From positions 8,632,428-8,696,427 of the forward strand of contig NZ_CP036264.1 of assembly GCF_008035925.1 (NCBI RefSeq): DNA of 64,000 nt. The letters run 5' to 3'. Positions 1 to 8,219 of the stretch are shown piece by piece. The position numbers and the translations under genes are program-made. Below the pieces are notes generated by a model. That model made no database searches, was not told the DNA's origin, and worked only from the letters and a program-made list of their open reading frames with translations. This stretch comes from Stieleria maiorica (GTDB lineage: Bacteria > Planctomycetota > Planctomycetia > Pirellulales > Pirellulaceae). Numbering within the stretch: position 1 is the first letter of the stretch; each line of letters opens with the position of its first letter.

Positions 1-625
1 GCCTCTCCGGAAGTGCGTTCCCAGGCAGGAGCCCGGGAACGAGGGGGCATTCGCTTGCGCTTCGGGCTCGTACTTCTCGTTCCAGGGCTCCGCCTTGGAA
101 CGGGAGTTGGCGGAAGGCTCCGCCTTCGGTTCCCGCGAGGCTGGAGCCTCTCAGGAGGTGCGTTCCCAGGCAGGAGCCCGGGAACGAGGGGGCATTCGCT
201 TGCGATTCGGGCTCGTACTTCTCGTTCCAGGGCTCCGCCTTGGAACGGGAGTTGGCGGAAGGCTCCGCCTTCGGTTCCCGCGAGGCTGGAGCCTCTCCGG
301 AGGTGCGTTCCCAGGCAGGAGCCTGGGAACGAGGGGGCATTCGCTTGCGATTCGGGCTCGTACTTCTCGTTCCAGGGCTCCGCCTTGGAACGGGATTGGC
401 GGAAGGCTCCGCCTTCGGTTCCCGCGAGGCTGGAGCCTCTCCGGAGGTGCGTTCCCAGGCAGGAGCCTGGGAACGAGGGGGCATTCGCTTGCGCTTCGGG
501 CTCGTACTTCTCGTTCCAGGGCTCCGCCTTGGAACGGGATTGGAGGAAGGCTCCGCCTTCGGTTCCCGCGAGGCAGGAGCCTCTCCGGAAGTGCGTTCCC
601 AGGCAGGAGCCTGGGAACGAGGAGG
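1..625. repeat. Tandem array of a ~145-bp palindrome-rich unit (about 4.3 copies)
   Basis: The word CGTTCCCAGGCAGGAGCC recurs at 16, 161, 306, 450 and 594, giving periods of 145, 145, 144 and 144 bp. The 1-bp change comes from GGGAGTTGG becoming GGGATTGG. Each unit holds nested inverted repeats: GTTCCCAGGC facing GCCTGGGAAC, GTTCCAGGGC facing GCCTTGGAAC, and a GGAGCCTC arm. Copies differ by only a few substitutions, so the array is recent. It starts before the window. All three reading frames stay open through it, but the predicted peptides are Arg/Gly-rich and repeat with the DNA, so I treat it as non-coding. Related single elements lie at 3885-3996 and 5515-5610. Confidence 0.9.
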
Positions 626-749
626 GGGCTGGTTCACGGGCCGCTCGCTGACGCTTCCCGCTGGCAGGGGCGCGGCGCTTGTTTCTGCGATCGACGATCC
701 TGGATGCCCGCCCCACCTCTCGTGCGAAAATCTCGGCTTCACGCTTGAC

Positions 750-790
750 TTTATGACAGGTGTCGTAAAGAATATGACAGTTGTCGTAAA
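750..790 (+). promoter_or_regulatory. Tandem BlaI/MecI-type operators
   Basis: Two near-identical dyads sit 40-80 bp before the repressor gene: TATGACAGGTGTCGTA at 752-767 and TATGACAGTTGTCGTA at 773-788, with centres 21 bp apart (two helical turns). The dyad is GACA-NN-TGTC flanked by A/T, like the inverted TACA/TGTA dyads bound by BlaI/MecI repressors. The position directly upstream of a BlaI gene suggests autoregulation. The pairing with this BlaI is inferred from position and symmetry. Confidence 0.75.
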
Positions 791-829
791 TGAGGTTGCG
801 GTCGTTTTTCTTCTGGCGGTGCTTTGCCG

Positions 830-1297
830 ATGAAATCATCGATGCGTCTTTCCAGCGGAGAGCTGGATTTGATGGACTTGCTGTGGCGTGAGGGGCCGTT
901 GACGTTGGCCCAAGCTCATGAGCGTTTCGGCGCCGACGCGGTCGGCTACACCACGATTCAAACCCGATTGAATCGTCTGGTCGACAAAGGATTGGCAACG
1001 AAGTCGGGGCGGCCGGCGGAGTACGCCGCGGCGATCGAGCGTGAACAAGCCCAGGCCGGACATCTGGATCAACTGATCTCAAAACTGTCCGGCGGCAGTG
1101 TCGTTCCCTTGGTCGCCCAATTGATGCAGGACCGACGGATCAGTCCCGATGAACTCCAAGAACTCAAGCAACTGATTCGCGACGCCGAACAGAGTTCCCC
1201 TGCACCGTCGAATGATTCCGCTGAATCCGACGTGTCGCCACCGACCCGTGCGACAAAACGTGGTTCGAAGACGCGTTCGGGAGGAAAACGGCGATGA
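830..1297 (+). CDS. BlaI/MecI/CopY-family transcriptional repressor
   Basis: This 155-residue protein has a winged-helix domain at about residues 5-80: LSSGELDLMDLLWREGPLT, then the recognition-helix stretch YTTIQTRLNRLVDKG and the wing with RPAEYAA, all typical of BlaI/MecI/Penicillinase_R. The second half is the helical dimerisation arm, ending in a Ser/Lys/Arg-rich tail of about 30 residues. ATG at 830 is preferred over TTG at 824; no strong Shine-Dalgarno is visible for either, and ATG at 842 is a further option. It overlaps the M56 gene by ATGA, so the two are translationally coupled. In known systems the M56 protease inactivates this repressor by cleavage. No beta-lactamase gene is adjacent. 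Confidence 0.92.
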   Translation: MKSSMRLSSGELDLMDLLWREGPLTLAQAHERFGADAVGYTTIQTRLNRLVDKGLATKSGRPAEYAAAIEREQAQAGHLDQLISKLSGGSVVPLVAQLMQDRRISPDELQELKQLIRDAEQSSPAPSNDSAESDVSPPTRATKRGSKTRSGGKRR

Positions 1298-3870
1298 ACA
1301 CGCTGCTGCATTGTCTGGTCACGGCATCGCTGATGTTAACGATTTCGTGCGGAGTCGCCGCCTTTCTGCTGCGCCGGATCGACAGGATGACGCCACGATT
1401 GCGTCAGATCATTCTGTTTGCTGTGTTGCTGCAAGGGCTGATGTTGTTTCGGATGCCCGTGGAGTTGCCATGGTTAGAACCCGATCCGATGTCAGCAACG
1501 TCCCTTTCGCCGGTGGCGATACCCGATGTTGCGGTGTCGGTCGGCGACTCGTTGGTCGGACCGCAATTCCAGCCTGAAAGCGGTCGGTCGGACGCGGTAA
1601 CGGCGGGATCGGGACTTCTGTCAACCGAATCACCGACCAACGATGCGTTTGTCAGTCCTTGGACGGATCTCGTGACGCCGACAGCATTGACGGTTTGGAT
1701 GTTGGGGATGGTCGCCATCGCCGGACGTGGTGTCACCCGCTACCGGAAACTGTGTCGTCTGGTCGATCAACTTGATCCGGCACCCGCGTCGTGGCAATCC
1801 CAGTGGCAGCGGGTTTGTCGGCTTCGTGGTCGAGATGCGCCCGAGATGTTGGTTTCCGGGGCTGCCGGTCCGATGTTGGTTCGTCGGCCGCGCGGATACG
1901 CCTTGGTGGTCCCCGCGCCGTATTGGGAATCATTGACGGTCGATCAACGGCGGGGTGTGCTGCTGCATGAACTGGCCCACCTTTGTCGCCATGACGTTTG
2001 GCGTCAAGCGATCGCCCGGACCGCCGTCGCGCTGCACTGGTGGAACCCGGCGGCATGGTGGTGCGTGCGCCATTATGAGGAATCCGCCGAATGGGCCTGC
2101 GACGAATCGTTGACCCGCGCCGATCCGGCCGCCGCCCAGGGGTTGGCGGCCAGTCTGGTGCAGCTGGTCGAGTTCATCGACCACCCGCCCGCTACTCCGC
2201 CACGCATCGCCGGCGGTCTGGGCGTTCAATCGATGGCTGCACCGCCGCTGACCGAGCGAGTCACCCGCTTGTTGAACGCTTCCTCCTCTCCTCCTTCCAG
2301 AGATTCCGTCATGAAACGTCTACTCTTGGGACTGATTGCTGCCGGCTTGGTCTTCCTGTCGGCCGTGCAATTCCGTTTGGTCGCTGCGGACAATGATGCG
2401 CCTGGCCAGGGTGGTGAGACCTCCGACGGCCGATCGGCATCGTTGCAGGTGTTGTCCTCGGATTCCAAGGATCAGATCCAGACGTTGCGTCGGCGTTTGA
2501 ATCCGAGCGACAAAGCCTCGTCGCAGCTCGCTCAATTGCTCGACAGCGAATCCGGTCAAGTCGCCTTTGCCGGTGTGATCGATTTGTTGAAAGGCAAGTA
2601 CCGAGAAACCGCGCGTGCCGAGGCGATCCCGCGGTTTGTCGAAAAACATTTCGACGTCGCCCCCGACGGAACGTTGGCCCTGCGCGGCGACAGTCGGCAG
2701 GCGGCTGAATCTTGGGTGCAACAATCCCGACAACTCGGTCAGGTACTCGATTCGATGCAGCGGCGGATGAAGGGCGTCGCCGAGCGGCTGGATGATTCCA
2801 CCGAAACGAACCAGATGGCGCGCCGCATGCTGACCGACGAACATGTCGGCTATGCGATCATGTTGGACGAATTCGATGGCCGCAGTGATCCGATCGAGTT
2901 GTTCCTCGGCAAGGCACTGGAAAAAGTGCTCGTTCGCCGTGGTGACAAGATGGTGGTCATCCCGACGCTCGGTGCCGACGGGCGGCGGCAGATTGAGCGT
3001 TTCGAATTGGCGACCAAGGTGTTTGAAAAACTAAAACGTGAACTGCCCGATTTTGCCAGCGAGTTTGCGACGCCGGACGAACGTCACGAACGTCTGGTCG
3101 CCAAGTTAGATGATCCCGCGATGGCCGCCGTCGTTGCCTTGCACCTGACAAAGGAGCACACATCGTCGGCGACCGCTGCCGTGGACGACCTGTTCGTCCA
3201 ACTGGAAAAGATTTCGCGGGACACGGCCGCCGGCCTCGTCATCGAGAATGAAGAAGCCTGGCAAAACCTGGAGGAGTTACTTGAGATGGCCGACCGGGCG
3301 GGCAATCGAATCGACGCGGTGCGTGATCGGCTAATCCAGATCGAGAAGGATCTGGACAAGAGCGATCCGCTGACACAACGTTTTGCCACTCAGATCAAAT
3401 CCGGCGTGATCGCTTTCCAAGTCGCCGTCGATGTGCCGTACGCCGACTTTGATCTGGGCAAGCACGTCGAAGGGATGATTTCTCAGGTCATGGAGCCGGA
3501 AGGTGAAAACGGCTTGCGGGTCCGTGACGATGCGGCGGATCAGGTCAACCAACGGGCAGGCGAGCTGCTCACAGCGTGTCGCACCATCCGGCGCTACTTG
3601 CGCCGAGTCGATGACATGCGCGATTCGATGGCTGATCGTCAGTTGGCCGAGTCGCTCGAGGGACCGGGCCGGATGCTGCTGTTGACCGAGATTCGCCGAC
3701 TGGCCGAGCAATCACAGCCCGACACGACGGAGCTGTTGGCGAAAGAGTTTTTCGTTGTCGATGAAGCGACCGGTCAATGGACCGTGCATCCCCAGCGGGC
3801 CGAAGTCGTTGGTCAGTTGACTCGCCGGGCGGCGGAGTTGGAGCATGAACTCGCGAAGGACGACTTTTAG
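1294..3870 (+). CDS. M56-family (BlaR1/MecR1-like) membrane metallopeptidase sensor with an atypical C-terminal domain
   Basis: The 858-residue protein has hydrophobic segments at about 5-26, 34-52 and 130-146, a zinc peptidase motif HELAH at 225-229 in a cytoplasmic-type loop, and a further membrane helix at about 343-362. This is the M56 layout: signal-induced protease that cleaves the partner repressor. It starts at ATG 1294, inside the blaI stop codon, with GGGAGG at 1280-1284 as ribosome site. In BlaR1 and MecR1 the last membrane helix is followed by a penicillin-binding sensor of about 250 residues. Here about 490 hydrophilic, largely helical, Asp/Glu/Arg-rich residues follow and I find no SxxK/SxN/KTG set. 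The signal sensed is therefore unknown. Confidence 0.88.
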   Translation: MNTLLHCLVTASLMLTISCGVAAFLLRRIDRMTPRLRQIILFAVLLQGLMLFRMPVELPWLEPDPMSATSLSPVAIPDVAVSVGDSLVGPQFQPESGRSDAVTAGSGLLSTESPTNDAFVSPWTDLVTPTALTVWMLGMVAIAGRGVTRYRKLCRLVDQLDPAPASWQSQWQRVCRLRGRDAPEMLVSGAAGPMLVRRPRGYALVVPAPYWESLTVDQRRGVLLHELAHLCRHDVWRQAIARTAVALHWWNPAAWWCVRHYEESAEWACDESLTRADPAAAQGLAASLVQLVEFIDHPPATPPRIAGGLGVQSMAAPPLTERVTRLLNASSSPPSRDSVMKRLLLGLIAAGLVFLSAVQFRLVAADNDAPGQGGETSDGRSASLQVLSSDSKDQIQTLRRRLNPSDKASSQLAQLLDSESGQVAFAGVIDLLKGKYRETARAEAIPRFVEKHFDVAPDGTLALRGDSRQAAESWVQQSRQLGQVLDSMQRRMKGVAERLDDSTETNQMARRMLTDEHVGYAIMLDEFDGRSDPIELFLGKALEKVLVRRGDKMVVIPTLGADGRRQIERFELATKVFEKLKRELPDFASEFATPDERHERLVAKLDDPAMAAVVALHLTKEHTSSATAAVDDLFVQLEKISRDTAAGLVIENEEAWQNLEELLEMADRAGNRIDAVRDRLIQIEKDLDKSDPLTQRFATQIKSGVIAFQVAVDVPYADFDLGKHVEGMISQVMEPEGENGLRVRDDAADQVNQRAGELLTACRTIRRYLRRVDDMRDSMADRQLAESLEGPGRMLLLTEIRRLAEQSQPDTTELLAKEFFVVDEATGQWTVHPQRAEVVGQLTRRAAELEHELAKDDF

Positions 3871-3884
3871 GTCCGCTGTCAGGC

Positions 3885-3996
3885 CTCGTTCCCAGGCTCT
3901 GCCTGGGGACGGGATTATTCGGAGGCTCCGCCTCCGTGGTGGCGAGGCGGGAGCCTCGCGAGACATGCGTTCCCAGGCGGGAGCCTGGGAACGAGG
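3885..3996. repeat. Palindromic repeat of the GTTCCCAGGC family
   Basis: Right after the M56 stop codon lies CTCGTTCCCAGGCTCTGCC (from 3885), a GGAGGCTCCGCCTCC palindrome (from 3921) and TTCCCAGGCGGGAGCCTGG (from 3970). It is a diverged relative of the 145-bp unit at the start of the window. It may end transcription of the blaI-M56 pair. Confidence 0.8.
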
Positions 3997-4000
3997 GGAA

Positions 4001-4059
4001 GTGGGATAGGCTTCCAGCCTGTCATTATTCTGGATCGACAGGCTGGAAGCCTATCCCAC
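4001..4059. repeat. Perfect 23-bp inverted repeat before the DUF1549 gene
   Basis: The arms 4001-4023 (GTGGGATAGGCTTCC...) and 4037-4059 are perfect reverse complements around a 13-nt loop. The hairpin ends 24 bp before the ATG of the next gene and lacks a T-run on either side. One arm recurs with a single change at 34978-35000, so it belongs to a dispersed repeat family. Confidence 0.9.
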
Positions 4060-4083
4060 GGTTGGCATTCAGGTACATTGCAG

Positions 4084-5481
4084 ATGAAAGCTCATCGACT
4101 TGCCCACGTCACACTGCTGACCATCGTTTTGGTGATCGGTGGCGTTGCGTCGACGGCAGATGCCACCGACGCGCCGATCGATCAGATCCTGGCCGCCGCT
4201 CACCGCGATGCCGGGATCACACCGACCGAACGTTGCGACAACCCGACTTACCTTCGGCGCATCAGTCTGGATCTGCTCGGGCGCGTTCCTACCAGCGACG
4301 AACTGGATCGGTTCGAAGCCGCCAACGACCGCGACGGAACGCTTGATCAAATGCTGCGTTCTGAGGAGTTTTCACGGTATTGGTCACAGATTTGGACCAC
4401 GATTCTGGTCGGGCGCGGCGAGTCGCGACAAGTCGATCGCGAGGCATTGCGACGTTGGTTGCAAACGCAATTGGAACAGCAGACCCCATTGGACCAGATC
4501 GCGTTTGACCTGATCTCGGCCGAAGGGGTGACGACACTCGATGGAGGCGTCAACTTTTTGGTGGCCAACCGTGAAGACCCCGTGACGCCTGTGTCGCGAA
4601 TTTTTTTGGGGGTCCAACTCGATTGTGCGCGTTGCCACGACCATCCCTTCGACCGCTGGACCCAAGCGGACTACACCGCGATGCGTCGGTTCTTTCAATC
4701 GATCTCACTGCGAGAAGTCTCCGGGGGCGTTCAGGTCCTTGATTCCGGGGCCCGGATTGATTCGGGACCCCAGAACGATTCGACGGACACGACGCCTCGG
4801 TTTTTGACCGGTTCGCGGCCTCGCACGGCGGCGTGGCGACGCGAACTGGCGTTGATGACCGTGCGGTCCAAACCGTTCGCCCGAGCGATGGGCAATCGGG
4901 TTTGGCAGTTATTGATCGGCCGTGGCATCGTCGACCCGGTTGATGGTCTCAGCCAAGCCCACCCGCCGAGCGTTCCGGCGCTCCATCAAGCGTTGGCGGA
5001 CCAGTTGCGGGGCAACGGGTTTGATCTTCGCGGATTGATTCGAACCATCGTGACCAGTGACGCCTATGCCCGCACGGCACCGCGAGCCGATGCGAGGAAT
5101 CGGGCCGAGTCGATCGAATGGTTTGCTGCGCGAGCGCCGCGCCCTCTGCTGCCCGAACAATTGATCGCTTCGTACGCGACGGTGATGAAACAGGATCCGC
5201 CGTCGCCGGTGCTTTTGAACTCACTGGCGGTGGACTTCATCGGGCAATCGGCGGCAGAGGTGGGGGCGACCGATCCGCTGGCGTTGCAACGTACCAGTCA
5301 GGGGTTGTTACAGGAACTCGCCGCCGAGACATCGCCACCGAGCGGAGACCTGGATTCCATCTTTCGCTCGACCTTGTCGCGGCCGCCGGATGATTGGGAA
5401 CGCCAACGTCTGGCGGGCGTGCCAGGAAGCGATTGGCTGTATGTGTTGTTGCACGGAAACGAGTTTGTTTTTAGCCACTAG
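4084..5481 (+). CDS. Exported DUF1549-DUF1553 protein (planctomycete cytochrome-like family)
   Basis: 465 residues with a Sec signal peptide (residues 1-27, ending TADA), a DUF1549 region (about 35-220) and a DUF1553 region (about 260-460). DUF1549 is seen from YLRRISLDLLGRVPTSDE and from CARCHDHPFDRW at about 181-192, a CxxCH that could hold heme c. DUF1553 is seen from MGNRVWQLLIGRGIVDPVDG and GLIRTIVTSDAYART. ATG 4084 is chosen over TTG 4078 because it opens the signal peptide directly. These proteins are abundant in Planctomycetes, usually next to DUF1501 genes, as here. Biochemical function is not established. At 465 residues it is shorter than many family members, which carry extra domains between the two DUFs. 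Confidence 0.9.
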   Translation: MKAHRLAHVTLLTIVLVIGGVASTADATDAPIDQILAAAHRDAGITPTERCDNPTYLRRISLDLLGRVPTSDELDRFEAANDRDGTLDQMLRSEEFSRYWSQIWTTILVGRGESRQVDREALRRWLQTQLEQQTPLDQIAFDLISAEGVTTLDGGVNFLVANREDPVTPVSRIFLGVQLDCARCHDHPFDRWTQADYTAMRRFFQSISLREVSGGVQVLDSGARIDSGPQNDSTDTTPRFLTGSRPRTAAWRRELALMTVRSKPFARAMGNRVWQLLIGRGIVDPVDGLSQAHPPSVPALHQALADQLRGNGFDLRGLIRTIVTSDAYARTAPRADARNRAESIEWFAARAPRPLLPEQLIASYATVMKQDPPSPVLLNSLAVDFIGQSAAEVGATDPLALQRTSQGLLQELAAETSPPSGDLDSIFRSTLSRPPDDWERQRLAGVPGSDWLYVLLHGNEFVFSH

Positions 5482-5514
5482 TGTACTTTATTTGTTCCAA
5501 GATTCCGGCTTCGA

Positions 5515-5610
5515 GCGGGATTGAACGACGGTTCTGCCAGCGAGAGTGGCGAGGCAGGAACCTCGCGGACGGTGCATTCCCAGGCGGGAGCCCGGAAACG
5601 AGGGAGATTT
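5515..5610. repeat. Palindromic repeat of the GTTCCCAGGC family
   Basis: Contains GGCGAGGCAGGAACCTCGC followed by TTCCCAGGCGGGAGCCCGG and AACGAGGG, a diverged copy of the family at 1-625 and 3885-3996. It fills the gap between the DUF1549/1553 and DUF1501 genes. A fragment related to the 4001-4059 hairpin (TTCCAGCCTGTC) follows at about 5620-5631. Confidence 0.75.
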
Positions 5611-5652
5611 GCGTTGTGCTTCCAGCCTGTCGTGGTGTTTACAAGGTGAAAC

Positions 5653-6876
5653 ATGTCTGTTCTTAATCCTGTGAATCGTCGCCAGTGGATACGCTGCGGG
5701 TCGGCGGCCGGGCTTTCCACGTGGCTGGGGCGTCTGGTTGCGGAGGCAGCGGAGTCGAACCATCCGACTGCACCGTTCCGTCGTTGCATCACGTTGTGGA
5801 TGCAAGGCGGACCGAGCCAGATGGAGACCTTTGATCCGAAACCGGGGACCGAAACGGGCGGTCCGTTGCAAGCCGTCGCGACCAGCGTACCGGGAATGCG
5901 GCTTTGTGAGACGTTGTCCGATTTGGCCAGCTATGCCGACGACTTGTGCCTGATTCGATCGGTCGGTTCGAATCAAGGGGAACATGATCGCGCGTCACAC
6001 CTACTGCACACCGGGTACGAAAGAATTGATTCCTTTCCGCGACCTGCGCTCGGATCCTACGTTGCGTCCACCCGTCCGGCGAGCGACGTGCCGGGGTTTG
6101 TGACGCTGGGCGACTTGGTCTACGGGCCGGCTTTTTTGGGCACCGAGCATGGACCGTTTGTCGTCAATGACTTGGGAAGAACGATCCAGACGATCCGCAG
6201 CGTCCAGCGGCGCCGCGATCAGTTGGATTTGTTGACCGAGTGGAATCGGCATTCCGGCTCGGGTCGTGGCACGGCACAACTTCGGCAGCGATCCGAGCAG
6301 ATCGATTCGGTGCGACGTCTGTTGAAGTCCTCGTTTTCCGACGCGTTGGATGTCTCTGCGGAAAACGCTTCTACCAGGGCCCGATACGGCGACAGTGATT
6401 TCGGGCGAAACGTTCTGGCCGCCCGTCGGATGCTGGAATCCGGTGTGCGGTACGTCGAAGTGCAACTGCCAGGTTGGGACACTCACGTGGGGAATGTCCC
6501 TGCCGTCAAACGGTTGTGTCAGCAACTGCAACCGGCTTGGATCGCGTTGATCGACGATCTCAAGGCCAACGGGCTGTGGGACGATACGTTGATCTTGTGG
6601 ATGGGCGAATTCGGACGCACGCCCGTGATCAACGGCCAGAACGGACGTGATCACTATCCCCGAACGATCCCGGTGACGTTGGCCGGGCGTGACATCGGAG
6701 GCCGTGTGATCGGGTCGACGGGAAAGGATGGGCAACAGCATGACGAAGCCCCCCGCAGCGTGGCGGACTTGATGTACACGCTGATGCGCTTGTTGGGTGT
6801 CGATGCCGATCAAGCCTACACGACGGGTTTTGGTAGCCCGACCAAGGCGACCGACGGTGGGGAGATGATTTTGTAG
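5653..6876 (+). CDS. DUF1501 protein, Tat-exported, sulfatase-like fold
   Basis: 407 residues. The N-terminus NRRQWIRCGSAAGLSTWLG is a twin-arginine type signal. Family signatures are LWMQGGPSQMETFDPKPG near residue 50, QGEHDRASHLLHTGY, WDTH (about residue 275), LWMGEFGRTPVINGQNGRDH and DLMYTLMRLLGVD at the C-terminus. DUF1501 proteins have an alkaline-phosphatase/sulfatase-like fold and usually pair with DUF1549/DUF1553 proteins, as seen 170 bp upstream. AAGGTG at 5643-5648 serves as ribosome site. The substrate is unknown. The two genes probably form one export-linked unit despite the repeat between them. Confidence 0.9.
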   Translation: MSVLNPVNRRQWIRCGSAAGLSTWLGRLVAEAAESNHPTAPFRRCITLWMQGGPSQMETFDPKPGTETGGPLQAVATSVPGMRLCETLSDLASYADDLCLIRSVGSNQGEHDRASHLLHTGYERIDSFPRPALGSYVASTRPASDVPGFVTLGDLVYGPAFLGTEHGPFVVNDLGRTIQTIRSVQRRRDQLDLLTEWNRHSGSGRGTAQLRQRSEQIDSVRRLLKSSFSDALDVSAENASTRARYGDSDFGRNVLAARRMLESGVRYVEVQLPGWDTHVGNVPAVKRLCQQLQPAWIALIDDLKANGLWDDTLILWMGEFGRTPVINGQNGRDHYPRTIPVTLAGRDIGGRVIGSTGKDGQQHDEAPRSVADLMYTLMRLLGVDADQAYTTGFGSPTKATDGGEMIL

Positions 6877-6920
6877 CACGCTGGTGTGCCGGCTTCGGCC
6901 GCCCGTGTCGCTGCTCTGAG

Positions 6921-7006
6921 TACGACGGCCCTTCCGGGCGGTCGCCCGTCGCTGCGAAGCAGCGACGGGGAGTCCAGTGGACGACGGCCCGGAAGGGCCA
7001 TCGTAC
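6921..7006. repeat. Long inverted repeat of the TACGATGGCCCTTCCGGG family
   Basis: GTACGACGGCCCTTCCGGGC at 6920-6939 faces GGCCCGGAAGGGCCATCGTA at 6986-7005, with an inner palindrome CGTCGCTGCGAAGCAGCGACG. It lies between convergent genes and may terminate both. Relatives are at 26545, 50677-50741 and 55981-56045. Confidence 0.85.
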
Positions 7007-7069
7007 CCAGAAAGCGGTCGCCTAAAGGCTAAACACCAACGTGCGCTGGTGTGCCGACTGTGCGCCGCC

Positions 7070-8119
7070 TCAGATCCTGCCCAGGATCCGATCCAGCGAA
7101 TCGGACGTTTGATAGATCAACGCTTCGGGGTAATGCGGGTACGGGTGAAAGTACTCGAACGTCACGTAGCCCTCGTAGTCGATCTTTTCCAGTTCCTCCA
7201 TCACGGCGGGCCAGTTTGTCGTCCCGTCCAGCAATGGTCGGAAGGTTTCGAGCGAATAATCGGTTCCCTTCTTCGTGAACTCTTTGAAGTGGATGTTCTT
7301 GGTCCGCTTGCCCAGGATCGGCACCCAGTGTTCGGCGTGCTGGAACATGGAGATGTTGCCGGTGTCGTAGTGGACTTGGACGGCGTCGCTGCCGAACCCA
7401 TCGACGAAATCGTTCATCTCCATCGGCGTCATTAGAAAACCATTGAAGAAGATGTTTTCCATGTTCAACGAAACGCCCTTCTTTTCCGCGCCGCTGACCA
7501 GCGAGCCGACGGCTTCCCGCGCCAAGGCTTCACATTTGTCGTTGGGCACCGGCGTGTGATCGTCCCGCCAGGGGATGTGCACTGCGCCGGGGACGACCAG
7601 CAAGTTCTCCACCTTCATCGTGGCCGCGGCCTCGGCCATCAACCCGGCCAGTTCGATTCCGCGGTTGCGTTTGGCCGCGTCCAAACTGGACAGCGGGTAG
7701 GGCCAGAACAGGAACGAGCACAGGCCGCTGATTTCGATCCCGATTTCATCGGCGAGATTGCGGATGCCGACCAGGTCTTTTTGCGAAGCTTTGGGGGAAA
7801 GGTCGTTGTCCAGATCATAATTCAGCTCAATCCCGTCGAATCCCGCGTCTTTGGCAAGCTGCATGCACTCCCGCAGCGACATCCGATCGGGATAGGGAAA
7901 TGCCCATTGGTTGATCGACTTTTTGGCACGATAGCGTTTGGGAGAGGACTTGCGAGCGTCCTTGGTCGGCGCGGCCGGCGGACGGTCGGCATCCTGTGCA
8001 TTTGTTGATGCTGCCAGTGCCATTCCCGTGGACGCCAGTCCAGCGGCGATCGCATCGCGGCGGCTGACCGTTCGGTTCTGTCCCAGGGGGACGCAACGAT
8101 TTTGGCTTGTCTTTTCCAT
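7070..8119 (-). CDS. Exported sugar-phosphate isomerase/epimerase (AP-endonuclease-2-type TIM barrel)
   Basis: 349 residues starting at ATG 8119, preceded by GGGAGAACAG as ribosome site. A Tat signal (TVSRRDAIAAGLASTGMALA) leads to a mature TIM barrel beginning KKSINQWAFPYPDRMSL. Motifs of the xylose-isomerase-like/hydroxypyruvate-isomerase group are GFDGIELNYD, NLLVVPGAVHIPW, SLNMENIFFNG, VQVHYDTGNI, NIHFKEFTKKG and GYVTFEYFHPYP; the Glu, His and Asp in these strands are the usual metal ligands. Substrate cannot be read from sequence, and a sugar isomerase or epimerase acting in the periplasm is the best guess. It is divergent from the secreted protein gene at 8220, sharing a 100-bp promoter region. 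Confidence 0.85.
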   Translation of the reverse strand: MEKTSQNRCVPLGQNRTVSRRDAIAAGLASTGMALAASTNAQDADRPPAAPTKDARKSSPKRYRAKKSINQWAFPYPDRMSLRECMQLAKDAGFDGIELNYDLDNDLSPKASQKDLVGIRNLADEIGIEISGLCSFLFWPYPLSSLDAAKRNRGIELAGLMAEAAATMKVENLLVVPGAVHIPWRDDHTPVPNDKCEALAREAVGSLVSGAEKKGVSLNMENIFFNGFLMTPMEMNDFVDGFGSDAVQVHYDTGNISMFQHAEHWVPILGKRTKNIHFKEFTKKGTDYSLETFRPLLDGTTNWPAVMEELEKIDYEGYVTFEYFHPYPHYPEALIYQTSDSLDRILGRI

Positions 8120-8219
8120 CTGTTCTCCCGTTTGTGTATTCGTCTCGGTGGATCCGTTATTGTAGTGGTGCGTTCCGCACCGTCTCTCTCCCCTCCATTT
8201 TCCAAACAAGGATTCTAAC

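Noticed and set aside
13-833. Three overlapping open frames of about 200 codons on the plus strand
   Set aside because: They are translations of the 145-bp tandem repeat; the peptides repeat with the DNA and have no recognisable domain.
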